DNA from: CAVQBJ01 sp963819075
GTDB taxonomy: Bacteria > Actinomycetota > Thermoleophilia > Solirubrobacterales > Solirubrobacteraceae
Assembly: GCA_963819075.1 (NCBI GenBank)
Contig: CAWFUP010000001.1
Span: 620,001 to 684,000 of the forward strand
DNA: 64,000 bases
Direction: 5' to 3'
Numbering within the stretch: the stretch's first letter is position 1; each line of letters opens with the position of its first letter. The notes under the pieces were generated by a model, which saw nothing but the letters and a program-made list of their open reading frames with translations, did not search any database and had not been told where the DNA came from. Positions 1-7,456 of the stretch are shown here, piece after piece. A program made the position numbers and the translations under genes.

Positions 1-1
1 T

Positions 2-334
2 TTTGAGCTGACGTCAGGTGGCGAACGGTACCCGACTCCATTTTGGGGTTACTTCGCTTGGGGTTGGTGGGGCGCGTTCCTTGCCTCTCTTGTCGCTGGC
101 CTGCTAGTTGGCGGCCTCGTCGGGCTTGTCCGGCCGCTATTTGCCAGCGTCACCTTCCTGCAAGCGCTTGTTGTAGTAGCCCTGACCGTCAGCGTCGAAG
201 AGCTGCTTTTGAACTATGCCACTATCGATTGGCTGCATATCTTTGCCTGCCTACCTGCACTCTTTGTCCTGTGGAGTCGTGGTCCCCGCAGTACCGAGAA
301 GACGCCTGAGCGTTTGCTGAGTGCCGAGGCTTGA
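2..334 (+). CDS. C-terminal part of a multi-pass membrane protein (partial)
   Basis: The frame is open from the window edge to a TGA at 332-334, so only the last 110 residues are visible and the start lies outside the window. It is strongly hydrophobic: a segment around WGWWGAFLASLVAGLLVGG, a second around TFLQALVVVALTVSV and a third around WLHIFACLPALFVLW, followed by a short basic tail. The layout resembles the end of an O-antigen/oligosaccharide repeat-unit polymerase, which would suit the glycan genes at 1.6-7.3 kb, but no family motif is visible and that role is an inference. It converges on the decayed IS sequences downstream. Confidence 0.6.
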   Translation, partial: FELTSGGERYPTPFWGYFAWGWWGAFLASLVAGLLVGGLVGLVRPLFASVTFLQALVVVALTVSVEELLLNYATIDWLHIFACLPALFVLWSRGPRSTEKTPERLLSAEA

Positions 335-512
335 GCTGACGCCCAACTGGAGTCGCGATGGCCCTCGGGCGCCTGGCGATGGCCCTCGGGCGCGTGGAGG
401 TGAGGTTGTCCGGGACCTCGTAGAACTTTGAGTGGCGATCCTCCCGCCTCGTCCGCTCGCGTTGCGAGCGTGACAGGCGCCAACCAAGTCGGCGAGGACA
501 GGAGGAAGCGCC

Positions 513-1056
513 ATAAAGAAGGTATCCGCGCCGCAGGTCGCCACGACCTTGGAGGCGGTTGAGAGTCCGCTGCCTGCGCAGATTCAGGAGGCGCTGGGCG
601 AGCTTGTCACAGCGCGGGAGGGTCTGCTCGCCGGCGGCGGCGGCGTCGGCGTCGGGCTCGGTGTCGTGCATGAATTGATCGAGGCCGAGGTGACCGAGGT
701 CGTGGGTCCAAGGGCAAGCACGACCCCGATCGCGTGGCCAAGCGCCACGGTCACGAGGACGGATCGATGACGCTCGGTGGGCGGCGTGTGCCGGTCAGCC
801 GTGGCCGCGAATTCGGTCGGCCGACGACGAGCACGAGTTGCCGGTCCAGACCTACGGGTACCTTGCCGATCGCGACCCGCTGACCAGGGCGGTGATGGAT
901 CGGATGCTCGCCGGCGTATCGACTCGCAAGTTCGGGGTGGTCGGTGAGCCGGTCGGCAGCGAGGTCGAGGCTTCGTCGTCGGCGACATCGAAGTCGACGG
1001 TGTCGGAGCCGTTCGTCGAGCCCACGCGCACCGCGCTGGGTGTGGCCTTGACCTGA
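513..1056 (+). pseudogene. Decayed N-terminal third of an IS256/Mutator-type transposase
   Basis: Reading frames at 513-710 (SPLPAQIQEALGELVTARE) and 838-1056 (TYGYLADRDPLTRAVMDRM) together give the N-terminal region of an actinobacterial IS256-family transposase. They lie in different frames, so at least one frameshift falls near 700-840. A GGAGGA ribosome site at 501-506 precedes an ATA codon at 513 where a start is expected. The sequence stops at a TGA at 1056, before any catalytic DDE residue, so it cannot encode an active enzyme. The 178 bp before it (335-512) show no gene. Confidence 0.7.
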
Positions 1057-1129
1057 CCCGCAGGATCGGCCCGACGCTTGTGAGAGTCTCTCGCGCCCCC
1101 GCGATCATGGGCGAGGAACGAACTCCACG

Positions 1130-1409
1130 ATGAAGAGACGCAGGCACACGCCGGAGCAGGTCATCCGCAAGCTGCGGGAGGCTGAGCGGCTGATCGGTGA
1201 GGGCAAAGACGATTTCGGAGGCGGCGAAGGAGCTGGGGATCTCAGGGCAGACCTATCGCCGGTGGCGCAACCAGTGTGGGGGCATAAAGGCCGATGGCGC
1301 CAAGCGGCTGAAGGAGCTCGAGCGAGAGAACGCGACGCTGAAGCGGATCGTGGCCGACAAGGAGCTCGAGGTCGTGGCGCTGAAGGAGATCGGGAAGGGA
1401 ACTGGCAGG
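1130..1409 (+). pseudogene. IS3-family orfA (HTH protein), frameshifted
   Basis: The ATG at 1130 opens with MKRRRHTPEQVIRKLREAER, the typical start of IS3-family OrfA. The match then moves to the frame of 1197-1409 (ISEAAKELGISGQTYRRWRN, then a leucine-zipper-like LKELERENATLKRIVADKE). A frameshift near 1205 therefore breaks the helix-turn-helix protein. OrfA normally binds the element ends and is fused to OrfB by programmed frameshifting; here neither product is whole. Confidence 0.8.
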
Positions 1410-1603
1410 CCCAGCCGGTCGGCGCGGGGCGGTCGCGATGCTTCGTGACCGTCTCGGTGGCAGCGAGCGCTGGGCATGCCGGGTGGTCGGTCAGCATCGC
1501 CCGACGCAGCGTCACGAGCCCAAGACGGCTGGGATGATGCGGTGTTGCGCGCCGTGTTGCGCAAGTTCTCGGGGGAGCGCCCGCGGTGGGGGAGGTCCAC
1601 AGA
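1410..1603 (+). pseudogene. IS3-family orfB, 5' fragment only
   Basis: Just after the orfA relic, the frame at 1438 reads MLRDRLGGSERWACRVVGQH and the frame at about 1536 reads DAVLRAVLRKFSGERPRWG. This is the HTH_21 start of an IS3 OrfB integrase, with one frameshift. The rve catalytic domain is absent: homology ends near 1600, against the stop codon of the minus-strand phosphatase gene at 1607. The rest of the element has been deleted. Confidence 0.7.
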
Positions 1604-1606
1604 ACG

Positions 1607-2119
1607 TTATGCACCGAGTAGCAAGTCGACTGCGTCGGCAAGGTCTTTAGCGTCCCTGCCTAGCAGGATGGTCCGCATCCCAAGACGCTGTCCGGCCTTC
1701 ACGTCGGTCGTGGCGTCGCCTACCATGACTGACCGATCGAACTCTATCCATGGCCACGTGTCCTTGGCCTCTTGAAACATGCCCACTCCCGGTTTGCGGC
1801 ACCCGCATTCCCCGCGGTCGTGTGGACAATGGAAGATTGCGTCGATCCGCGCGCCCGCCTCGAGTGCGAGCTGCCGTGCCAGCTCGCGGTGCACTTCGGA
1901 GAGGTCCCGATGCGTCATTCTTCCAAGGGCGATGCCTCGCTGATTGGTCACTACGACGACATCAATCGCGGCATCGTTCAAGCGCCGAACCGCCTCTGCT
2001 GCTCCTGATAGCAGACGCACCTGTGCTGGACACACTACATAGTCGCCTTCCGGTGCCTTGACATTGATCGTCCCGTCACGGTCGAGAAACGCGACCCCGG
2101 GGCGGGTCAGGCGGCGCAC
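1607..2119 (-). CDS. gmhB: D-glycero-D-manno-heptose 1,7-bisphosphate phosphatase
   Basis: This 170-residue HAD-superfamily phosphatase should remove the C7 phosphate of heptose bisphosphate in the ADP/GDP-heptose pathway. HAD motif I is FLDRDGT (D13, D15), motif II includes VVVTNQ, and GDATTD carries the late acidic motif. The zinc loop typical of GmhB is present as CPHDRGECGC (C98, H100, C105, C107). Length is normal. Its start lies inside the end of gmhA (13-bp overlap), so translation is probably coupled. It is the last gene of the minus-strand heptose operon, and its stop abuts an IS3 relic. Confidence 0.9.
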   Translation of the reverse strand: MRRLTRPGVAFLDRDGTINVKAPEGDYVVCPAQVRLLSGAAEAVRRLNDAAIDVVVVTNQRGIALGRMTHRDLSEVHRELARQLALEAGARIDAIFHCPHDRGECGCRKPGVGMFQEAKDTWPWIEFDRSVMVGDATTDVKAGQRLGMRTILLGRDAKDLADAVDLLLGA

Positions 2120-2691
2120 AATTCGCGCTCAACGAGCTCGAAGATGATATGACCGAGAACCTTGTGGCCCTCTTGGATCCTCGCGGTCCCTCGGCCGGCC
2201 ACCCTGACGACGTGCTCAGCGACAGCCTCCATCGGAGACCCGGCGGCTCCCACGAACGCGACCGTGACCAAGCCCATCGCTTGCGCGGCGGCAAGCGCCT
2301 CAACGACATTCGCCGAGCGGCCGGATGTCGACAGACCGATTAACACATCCCCCCTCCGGCCAAGGCCGCGCACGGCTCGTGAGAACACCTCTGCATACGA
2401 ATAATCGTTCCCGATGGCAGTCACAGCCGAGACGTTGTCTGCGAGGGCAATAGCCGGGAGCGGCTCACGCTCGAGCTGGAATCGCCCGATCAGTTCTGCA
2501 GCGAGATGCTGAGCGTCTGCAGCGCTTCCGCCGTTCCCGCAGAGCAGGACCTTGCCCCCGTGACGTAACGAGGTCACCATCTCATGGACGATGGCGTCAA
2601 CGACGACGACGAGGGATTCGTCGTTCAGCAGCGACTCAAAGACTGCAATTGCCTCGCGGATGCGATCCTCGAGTATTTCAGCTGTCGACAT
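2107..2691 (-). CDS. gmhA: Sedoheptulose-7-phosphate isomerase
   Basis: A SIS-domain protein that converts sedoheptulose 7-phosphate to D-glycero-D-manno-heptose 7-phosphate. The phosphosugar-binding motif LLCGNGGSAADAQHLAAE is intact, and STSGRSANV forms the second SIS loop. I chose the ATG at 2691 (MSTAEILED), which gives about 194 residues, the usual size; the frame could begin at 2739, but that adds an atypical tail inside hddA. The start overlaps hddA by 14 bp and the stop overlaps gmhB by 13 bp, so the three genes form one coupled operon. Confidence 0.9.
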   Translation of the reverse strand: MSTAEILEDRIREAIAVFESLLNDESLVVVVDAIVHEMVTSLRHGGKVLLCGNGGSAADAQHLAAELIGRFQLEREPLPAIALADNVSAVTAIGNDYSYAEVFSRAVRGLGRRGDVLIGLSTSGRSANVVEALAAAQAMGLVTVAFVGAAGSPMEAVAEHVVRVAGRGTARIQEGHKVLGHIIFELVERELCAA

Positions 2692-3784
2692 AAGTCCATG
2701 TTCGCATGCCTTCGGGCTCAAACGCAAACTCGGCCTCATCGAGCCCCATTTGGGTGAGTCGCTCCGCGACTCGATGCCGCGATCCGGCTGGACAGTAGAA
2801 CATCATGAAGCCGCCGCCGCCCGCGCCGGTAACCTTGCCGCCGATCGCGCCATGGCCGGTGGCCTCGGCATAGGCCTCGTCGATGAGCGGCGTAGAGATG
2901 CGTGGTGACATCTGCTTCTTGTATTCCCAAGCAGTGCCCATGAGCTCCCCGAACTCCGTGAGACGCCCGCGCAGGAGGGCGTCCTTCATCTGAGTGGCGA
3001 GCTCTTTTTGCATCCGGAGTCCTCCGAGTGCGTTCTCGTCGGCCGAGTTGTAGCGCTGTGTCTGGTCCTCGATGATATGGTCGCCGGCTCGGGTGGCCCC
3101 AGTGAAGCACAGGAGAAGATTCGACTCAAGCTCCAGCATAGTCGTGGCCCGAATACGCAAGGGATTCACGATGACGCGGTCGCTATGGAACTCGATGAAG
3201 TTGAAGCCGCCGAACACCGCGGCATACTGATCTTGAAGCCCACCCTTCAGTCCGAGGTCTTGGCGTTCGACCTCCCACGCCAGATGTGCAATCTCGTAGT
3301 CCGTGAGCGACAACTTGTGGAAGTCGCGGAGAAGGCCGATGAGGCTGACCATTAGTGCGGACGATGCGCCGAGCCCGGATCCGGGAGGGGCTGCAGTGTG
3401 TAGGAAGATGTCGATTCCACGCGGCTCTTCAAGTTGCGCGACGCGCCGGACAGCCGCCTTGACGAGGTCGAGCTTGCCATCGTAGTCGACGAGTTCCTCG
3501 GCGCCGTATTCCAGCGCGGTTCCCAGGTCTAGCGATTCCACGCGGATCCGGCCGTCCATCCGGGGTCGCAATGTCCCGTGAGCGAAGCGGTTGATCGTCG
3601 CGCTCAGAACCAACCCACCTTCGCGCTCAGGGAACGGCGGGACGTCGGTGCCGCCACCGGCAAAGCTGATGCGTAGTGGCGTCTTGGCGCGAAATAGTGG
3701 TTCAACCCACGGCGCGCGTTGCGCGCGCGCACGTGTAAGCGTGGTGGGCATTCGCGAGCCCGGGCTCGCCGCGACCTCGTCCAT
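2678..3784 (-). CDS. hddA: D-glycero-alpha-D-manno-heptose-7-phosphate kinase
   Basis: A GHMP-family kinase of 368 residues that phosphorylates C1 of heptose 7-phosphate in the GDP-heptose branch. Visible motifs are TPLRISFAGGGTD near residues 35-47, the ATP loop PPGSGLGASSA at 133-143 and the C-terminal KVTGAGGGGF. The alpha-anomer assignment rests on similarity to HddA rather than to bifunctional HldE. Translation may start at M12 instead of M1. It is followed by gmhA and gmhB in overlapping frames; the nucleotidyltransferase HddC needed to finish GDP-heptose is not in the window. Confidence 0.85.
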   Translation of the reverse strand: MDEVAASPGSRMPTTLTRARAQRAPWVEPLFRAKTPLRISFAGGGTDVPPFPEREGGLVLSATINRFAHGTLRPRMDGRIRVESLDLGTALEYGAEELVDYDGKLDLVKAAVRRVAQLEEPRGIDIFLHTAAPPGSGLGASSALMVSLIGLLRDFHKLSLTDYEIAHLAWEVERQDLGLKGGLQDQYAAVFGGFNFIEFHSDRVIVNPLRIRATTMLELESNLLLCFTGATRAGDHIIEDQTQRYNSADENALGGLRMQKELATQMKDALLRGRLTEFGELMGTAWEYKKQMSPRISTPLIDEAYAEATGHGAIGGKVTGAGGGGFMMFYCPAGSRHRVAERLTQMGLDEAEFAFEPEGMRTWTYVDS

Positions 3785-3821
3785 CGGCAGAAATGGTAGC
3801 GCGTAGCTCGCCGGGCGTGCC

Positions 3822-4961
3822 CTACGTACGTGGCGACTTCGTGGTCGGATGTTGGGCCACCTGGCTATCGACGCTCGTGGAGGATGCTGCTTCGCGGATT
3901 GCGGCGAGGGTGTCTATCGCGCATGTGTCCCACGAGAACTTCTGTTTGAGGCGAGCCTCTTCTGCTGGAGCTATCTCGCGTGGGCTAGCCAGCTGAGTGA
4001 GGAGGGCATCGGCCACGACTTCAGGTTCGTCGTTGTCGACGTAGGTGGCGTTGTGTGCGATTGTCTCGTCGTAGACCGGCAAGCGCGTGAGGATCGACCG
4101 CGTGCCACACGCCATGGCCTCAAGCGGGAGCATCCCGAAACCCTCGTGCTTGGCCAGCGAGATCGCCGCAACCGCACCGGCGTATAGCGGAACCTTGTCT
4201 TCGGGGTCCACCCAGCCGAGCACCTTCACGCTGCTGGTGGCGGTCGCCAATTGCGATTCGTCGCGTACTGGGCCTGCGATCACCAGTTGGGCGTCTAGTC
4301 CCTGCCTGCGGGCAGCTTCAAACCCGTCGACCAGCGCACGCACGTTCTTGCGACTCTCAACCGCCCCGAGATATATGAAGTATGGGACATCAGAAAGACC
4401 GTGCTTCTCGCGCAGGTGGACGACCTCGTCGCCGTCGGCGCGCCGATACTCGGCACCTATGCCGTGGTAGATCACGCGCACCTTGTCCGGTTGCACACCC
4501 AACTCCAACACTTCCGCCCTCGTCTGCTCCGAGTTAGCCAGCACCGAGCTAGCTGCCCGCAGCAACTCCGCCGGACGCACCAGTCGATGCCACCGGCGAT
4601 CGCCCCGCGAGAAGAACTCCGGATGCAGCAACGGCGTTACATCATGCGCCGTCACAACAAACGGCCGGTGGTGCGGACGCTGAATCGGGAAGTTCGGAAA
4701 GAATACAGCGTCCGCTTGCCCCAGTGCCTCCGAGAGAAGACCCGAGATCCCAAGGACCTGGCCCAGCAGGACCCTTGTGAGGCTGACGCGGTGGACCGCG
4801 GCGTTGCTCTGCGGTGGTGGAGTCTCGCCGGACCGGGGAGCGAGTATCGTCAACTGGACGTCGGGCAAGCGGGCCCACCTGGACAAGAGGTTCTCGACGT
4901 AGAGGTCGATGCCGCGGCCCCGCCCGCTCCAACCGCGGACGTCGACCGCTACTGAAAGCAC
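3822..4961 (-). CDS. GT4-type glycosyltransferase, copy A
   Basis: A 379-residue GT-B glycosyltransferase. The N-terminal half begins VAVDVRGWSGRGRGIDLYVE, and the Rossmann donor domain carries YLGAVESRKN and the E-x7-E-type motif in KHEGFGMLPLEAMACG. It probably adds a sugar to the surface glycan made by this operon; donor and acceptor are unknown. From about residue 99 to near the end it is the same as the next gene upstream (see the repeat at 3886-4664), while the first 99 residues differ. It also has a unique C-terminal tail (SSTSVDSQVAQ). It lies 37 bp upstream of hddA. Confidence 0.8.
   Translation of the reverse strand: MLSVAVDVRGWSGRGRGIDLYVENLLSRWARLPDVQLTILAPRSGETPPPQSNAAVHRVSLTRVLLGQVLGISGLLSEALGQADAVFFPNFPIQRPHHRPFVVTAHDVTPLLHPEFFSRGDRRWHRLVRPAELLRAASSVLANSEQTRAEVLELGVQPDKVRVIYHGIGAEYRRADGDEVVHLREKHGLSDVPYFIYLGAVESRKNVRALVDGFEAARRQGLDAQLVIAGPVRDESQLATATSSVKVLGWVDPEDKVPLYAGAVAAISLAKHEGFGMLPLEAMACGTRSILTRLPVYDETIAHNATYVDNDEPEVVADALLTQLASPREIAPAEEARLKQKFSWDTCAIDTLAAIREAASSTSVDSQVAQHPTTKSPRT
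3886..4664. repeat. 779-bp direct repeat, copy 1
   Basis: Positions 3886-4664 and 5000-5778 align at a constant offset of 1114 bp, and I see no mismatch by eye. The repeat covers the last two-thirds of the two GT4 genes and ends sharply inside coding sequence at both ends. Such identity implies recent duplication or gene conversion, or a collapsed or duplicated assembly. Confidence 0.85.
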
Positions 4962-4992
4962 GATTGCTCCTGCGACTCGGCCGTTCGTGTGC

Positions 4993-6108
4993 TCATTCCG
5001 CTGCTTCGCGGATTGCGGCGAGGGTGTCTATCGCGCATGTGTCCCACGAGAACTTCTGTTTGAGGCGAGCCTCTTCTGCTGGAGCTATCTCGCGTGGGCT
5101 AGCCAGCTGAGTGAGGAGGGCATCGGCCACGACTTCAGGTTCGTCGTTGTCGACGTAGGTGGCGTTGTGTGCGATTGTCTCGTCGTAGACCGGCAAGCGC
5201 GTGAGGATCGACCGCGTGCCACACGCCATGGCCTCAAGCGGGAGCATCCCGAAACCCTCGTGCTTGGCCAGCGAGATCGCCGCAACCGCACCGGCGTATA
5301 GCGGAACCTTGTCTTCGGGGTCCACCCAGCCGAGCACCTTCACGCTGCTGGTGGCGGTCGCCAATTGCGATTCGTCGCGTACTGGGCCTGCGATCACCAG
5401 TTGGGCGTCTAGTCCCTGCCTGCGGGCAGCTTCAAACCCGTCGACCAGCGCACGCACGTTCTTGCGACTCTCAACCGCCCCGAGATATATGAAGTATGGG
5501 ACATCAGAAAGACCGTGCTTCTCGCGCAGGTGGACGACCTCGTCGCCGTCGGCGCGCCGATACTCGGCACCTATGCCGTGGTAGATCACGCGCACCTTGT
5601 CCGGTTGCACACCCAACTCCAACACTTCCGCCCTCGTCTGCTCCGAGTTAGCCAGCACCGAGCTAGCTGCCCGCAGCAACTCCGCCGGACGCACCAGTCG
5701 ATGCCACCGGCGATCGCCCCGCGAGAAGAACTCCGGATGCAGCAACGGCGTTACATCATGCGCCGTCACAACAAACGGGATACCGCCGCGGACGTCGAAT
5801 ACGGCTATGTTCGGAAGGAAGGCTACGTCGTGGGTCTTTGCAATGCGGCGCCCCGGCCCGGGCACTAGGGGGAGGCGCCCGAGCATGCTGTGGACGAAAC
5901 TAAGTCGAAGCGCAGGGGCCTCAAGCGGCACTTTCGGTACCTCTCCGGTGCGTGTGATCACGAGCGACCACTCGATGTGTGCCGCCGTCCGCCATCGGCT
6001 GAGCAGGTTCGCGACGTACAACTCGATGCCGCGAGTGGCCGCCTCCCATCCGCGCACGTCGATCGCTACGGCGAGAGTATCGTCGGTGCTTTCCCGGGCG
6101 CTCATCAC
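4993..6108 (-). CDS. GT4-type glycosyltransferase, copy B
   Basis: A 371-residue GT-B enzyme with the same donor domain as copy A (YLGAVESRKN, KHEGFGMLPLEAMACG) but a different first 110 residues (LAVAIDVRGWEAATRGIELY). In GT-B enzymes the N-terminal domain contacts the acceptor and the C-terminal domain binds the nucleotide sugar. Copies A and B should therefore use the same donor on different acceptors; that is an inference from fold. The stop lies 31 bp upstream of copy A, so the two are probably co-transcribed. The 400 bp before its start hold no gene. Confidence 0.8.
   Translation of the reverse strand: MMSARESTDDTLAVAIDVRGWEAATRGIELYVANLLSRWRTAAHIEWSLVITRTGEVPKVPLEAPALRLSFVHSMLGRLPLVPGPGRRIAKTHDVAFLPNIAVFDVRGGIPFVVTAHDVTPLLHPEFFSRGDRRWHRLVRPAELLRAASSVLANSEQTRAEVLELGVQPDKVRVIYHGIGAEYRRADGDEVVHLREKHGLSDVPYFIYLGAVESRKNVRALVDGFEAARRQGLDAQLVIAGPVRDESQLATATSSVKVLGWVDPEDKVPLYAGAVAAISLAKHEGFGMLPLEAMACGTRSILTRLPVYDETIAHNATYVDNDEPEVVADALLTQLASPREIAPAEEARLKQKFSWDTCAIDTLAAIREAAE
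5000..5778. repeat. 779-bp direct repeat, copy 2
   Basis: Second copy of the repeat at 3886-4664. The upstream breakpoint on the minus strand lies just before the codons for PFVVTAHDVTP. The downstream one falls in the codons for IREAA, after which copy B stops at once. Confidence 0.85.
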
Positions 6109-6507
6109 GCCAGTCTATGGAGCGGCTGAAGGTTTCGGCGGGCGCGCGACCTGGCATGCGTCGTTGGCGATCCGACCGACTGGCCGTTGGTCGTTGGCGC
6201 CCGCTGGCGTGGCCACGCGACTCGCTCTGCGGTAGTCGCGTGGAGCAACGTACGAATCGAATCGGTAGGACCAGCCGAAGGCCGACTACCGAACAAGCGC
6301 CGTAGGGGAGACATTTGCGACGGTGAGCAGGCGGTGTCTAGGGTGAGGAGGCTGTGTGTACGACGCGAAAGGATGGCGACCGTCCTCTGATGTATGAACA
6401 GCGGGTCGCTATGCCGGTGAGCATCCAGACATCGTGCAGATCCGGATATCAAAGAGCAGTTGGGCGCGGCCGACCGTGACGACACAATGCGACGCAGGAC
6501 GGTGCGG
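6109..6507. other. Gene-free spacer upstream of the glycosyltransferase pair
   Basis: About 400 bp between the GT4 gene that starts at 6108 and the end of the FkbM gene at 6508. The open frames here are short, overlap one another and show no family motif. The spacer is long enough for a promoter for the minus-strand GT-hdd-gmh operon, but I cannot point to a clear -10/-35 pair. Confidence 0.4.
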
Positions 6508-7329
6508 CTACGCGCGCCAGGCCCAGAATCCGCCCACCAGCGGTGGGTCCGCGACGAACGGTTCAGCCTCGACTGTAAGTCCTGCTCGCCGAACGAGTCT
6601 GAGGATCTCGTTCGCTGCGTCTGGCTCAGGACCGTCGGCCCAAAGGCTGTGCCACTCCATCACGACACTTCGCGGTGCTTGTGTTGGCCACCGCGAGTCA
6701 CGCAGGATGCCCCACTCGGCACCTTCGGCATCGAGCTTCAGCAGCCCGGCGCTGGCGGTTTGCTTGAGCAGGTCTGTCTGCGGTACCACGACGACGCAGC
6801 GGTCGCCGCGAATAGCCGCGCGGGAGTTCATGCCCAGCCCGGTCGCGAATCGAAGTTCGCTGTCAGCGGTCCCAACGGCCGCTTGGCACAACTCGACTCG
6901 ACCAGCTTCGATGAGGGCCGCCAGGTTCTTGCTTGCGACTTCGGCATTCGCGGGGTCGGGCTCAAACGCCTTGACCCGAACTGATGGGTGTTGCTTGCAC
7001 ACGTAGAGCGTGAATAGTCCGATGTTAGCTCCAGCGTCGATAACGATGGGGGTCTCGTCTAGCATGTCGCGCACGCGGTTGGGCAGCCTGTAGAGTTGCT
7101 GGCGGTATACCTCGACCAGGCTGAGTAGGTCGCTCGTCCCGGGGCGCATCCACACCGTCTCCCCGGTTCTTAGCTGCCAAGCGCGAGCGTTAGTGTCTGT
7201 CGAGAACATCTCGGCCAGTGCGAGGCGCCATGGCGTAGCGACCAGAGGCATGACCTTGCGGACGGTATTGGTGCGCCGCAGCAGCGAGGAGCGTCGCAGG
7301 AAGTTCACCAGGGCGGTTTGCCGCATCAT
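6508..7329 (-). CDS. FkbM-family SAM-dependent methyltransferase
   Basis: A 273-residue class I methyltransferase of the FkbM family, which O-methylates sugars or natural products. SAM motif I is VIDAGANIGLFTLYV, followed by AFEPDPAN (acidic end of beta-2) and LLKLDAEGAEWGIL, the FkbM-typical motif around the fourth strand. Next to heptose and glycosyltransferase genes it probably methylates a residue of the same glycan; that is inference from context. Its start lies 50 bp from transposase debris, so the operon seems to have been cut at this end by IS insertion. Confidence 0.85.
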   Translation of the reverse strand: MMRQTALVNFLRRSSLLRRTNTVRKVMPLVATPWRLALAEMFSTDTNARAWQLRTGETVWMRPGTSDLLSLVEVYRQQLYRLPNRVRDMLDETPIVIDAGANIGLFTLYVCKQHPSVRVKAFEPDPANAEVASKNLAALIEAGRVELCQAAVGTADSELRFATGLGMNSRAAIRGDRCVVVVPQTDLLKQTASAGLLKLDAEGAEWGILRDSRWPTQAPRSVVMEWHSLWADGPEPDAANEILRLVRRAGLTVEAEPFVADPPLVGGFWAWRA

Positions 7330-7382
7330 GGCAGCTTACAACCGCGCCAAGGAGATTGTGAAGGACGATCGACGCTCGAGCG

Positions 7383-7456
7383 CAGACACCGCCTGGCAGA
7401 CGCGTCCGCTGGAGCAGTTCTACCCGATCCTCTATCTCGACGCGCTGGTGATCAAG
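7383..7456 (+). pseudogene. Left piece of an IS256-type transposase interrupted by another IS
   Basis: The stretch reads TAWQTRPLEQFYPILYLDAL, matching residues about 219-241 of the intact transposase that follows, up to the codons for VIK. The match resumes at 8997 beyond the intact element. Sequence for the first 200 or so residues is missing to the left. Confidence 0.8.

Noticed and set aside
6105..6485. A 126-codon minus-strand frame upstream of the glycosyltransferases
   Set aside because: Ser/Arg-rich, no motif, no ribosome site; ordinary open frame in GC-rich spacer.
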